Source: an uncultured Marmoricola sp.
GTDB taxonomy: Bacteria; Actinomycetota; Actinomycetes; Propionibacteriales; Nocardioidaceae
Reading direction: 5' to 3'
Length of the DNA stretch: 6,260 bases
NCBI GenBank assembly: GCA_937868455.1
Contig: CALMMO010000267.1
Location: 1-6,260, forward strand
The notes beneath the pieces were generated by a model, which made no database searches, had not been told where the DNA came from, and was given only the letters and a program-made list of their open reading frames with translations. Both the position numbers and the translations under genes were made by a program. This document shows positions 6,219 through 6,260 of this stretch, piece by piece (position 1 is the stretch's first letter; each line of letters begins with the position of its first letter).

Positions 6219-6260
6219 GGATTGTGAAACACCCGAAAGCTGTCGCTAGTGCACTCTGGT

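Larger units (their letters stand above)
6063..6260. other. Non-coding region at the right edge
   Basis: I see no credible gene here. The left half carries the two hairpins after deoA, and GCAAAGC occurs a second time at 6135-6141. A weaker imperfect stem, GTTAGCC (6171-6177) with GGCTGAC (6194-6200, one G-U pair), precedes the 20-bp palindrome. The last 40 bases show no tRNA, rRNA or convincing promoter. A minus-strand reading frame of about 32 codons enters from the right edge and stops at 6164-6166, but it runs through the palindrome and is not supported. Confidence 0.6.

Noticed and set aside
6222..6252. A possible promoter, TTGTGA and TAGTGC, near the right edge.
   Set aside because: The spacing is 19 nt, both boxes match poorly, and no start codon is visible downstream within the window.
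6164..6260. A minus-strand open frame of about 32 codons entering from the right edge and ending at 6164-6166, with a faintly transposase-like string (SDSFRVFHNPQA).
   Set aside because: It is short, the resemblance is weak and from memory, and it runs through the 20-bp palindrome. Open frames of this length are common by chance in GC-rich DNA.

Overview
The window is a GC-rich, tightly packed, all plus-strand segment of a nucleoside uptake and salvage operon, most likely from a high-GC Gram-positive (Actinobacteria). The reasons are strong G/C preference at third codon positions, several GTG starts, and deduced proteins that resemble mycobacterial or other actinobacterial cytidine deaminase (an active-site CAEC motif) and thymidine phosphorylase of about 427 residues. 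I cannot place it below phylum from sequence alone.

Layout: 1-888 is the 3' part of a two-domain ABC ATPase of the nucleoside/BMP-type importer family; the end of domain 1 and all of domain 2 are visible. It is followed by two membrane permeases (885-2000 and 1997-3250), cytidine deaminase cdd (3247-3642), a cytochrome P450 (preferred start 3614, end 4777) and thymidine/pyrimidine-nucleoside phosphorylase deoA (4779-6062). Four junctions overlap (4-nt ATGA, ATGA and GTGA overlaps, then a 29-nt cdd/P450 overlap) and the last has a 1-nt gap. The six genes therefore look like one translationally coupled transcription unit. About 200 nt of non-coding DNA (6063-6260) closes the window and carries three perfect inverted repeats, probably marking the end of the transcript.

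How it fits together: the ATPase and two permeases import nucleosides. The substrate-binding lipoprotein expected for this family must lie left of the window, if present. Cytidine deaminase converts (deoxy)cytidine to (deoxy)uridine, and DeoA splits thymidine/deoxyuridine into base and (deoxy)ribose-1-phosphate. The outlier is the P450 between the two salvage enzymes. It has intact heme-binding, ExxR and C-helix motifs but alanine where the I-helix threonine is usual, and a short J-helix region. No ferredoxin or reductase is visible. Whether it acts on a nucleoside or base is an open inference and is the main point worth following up.
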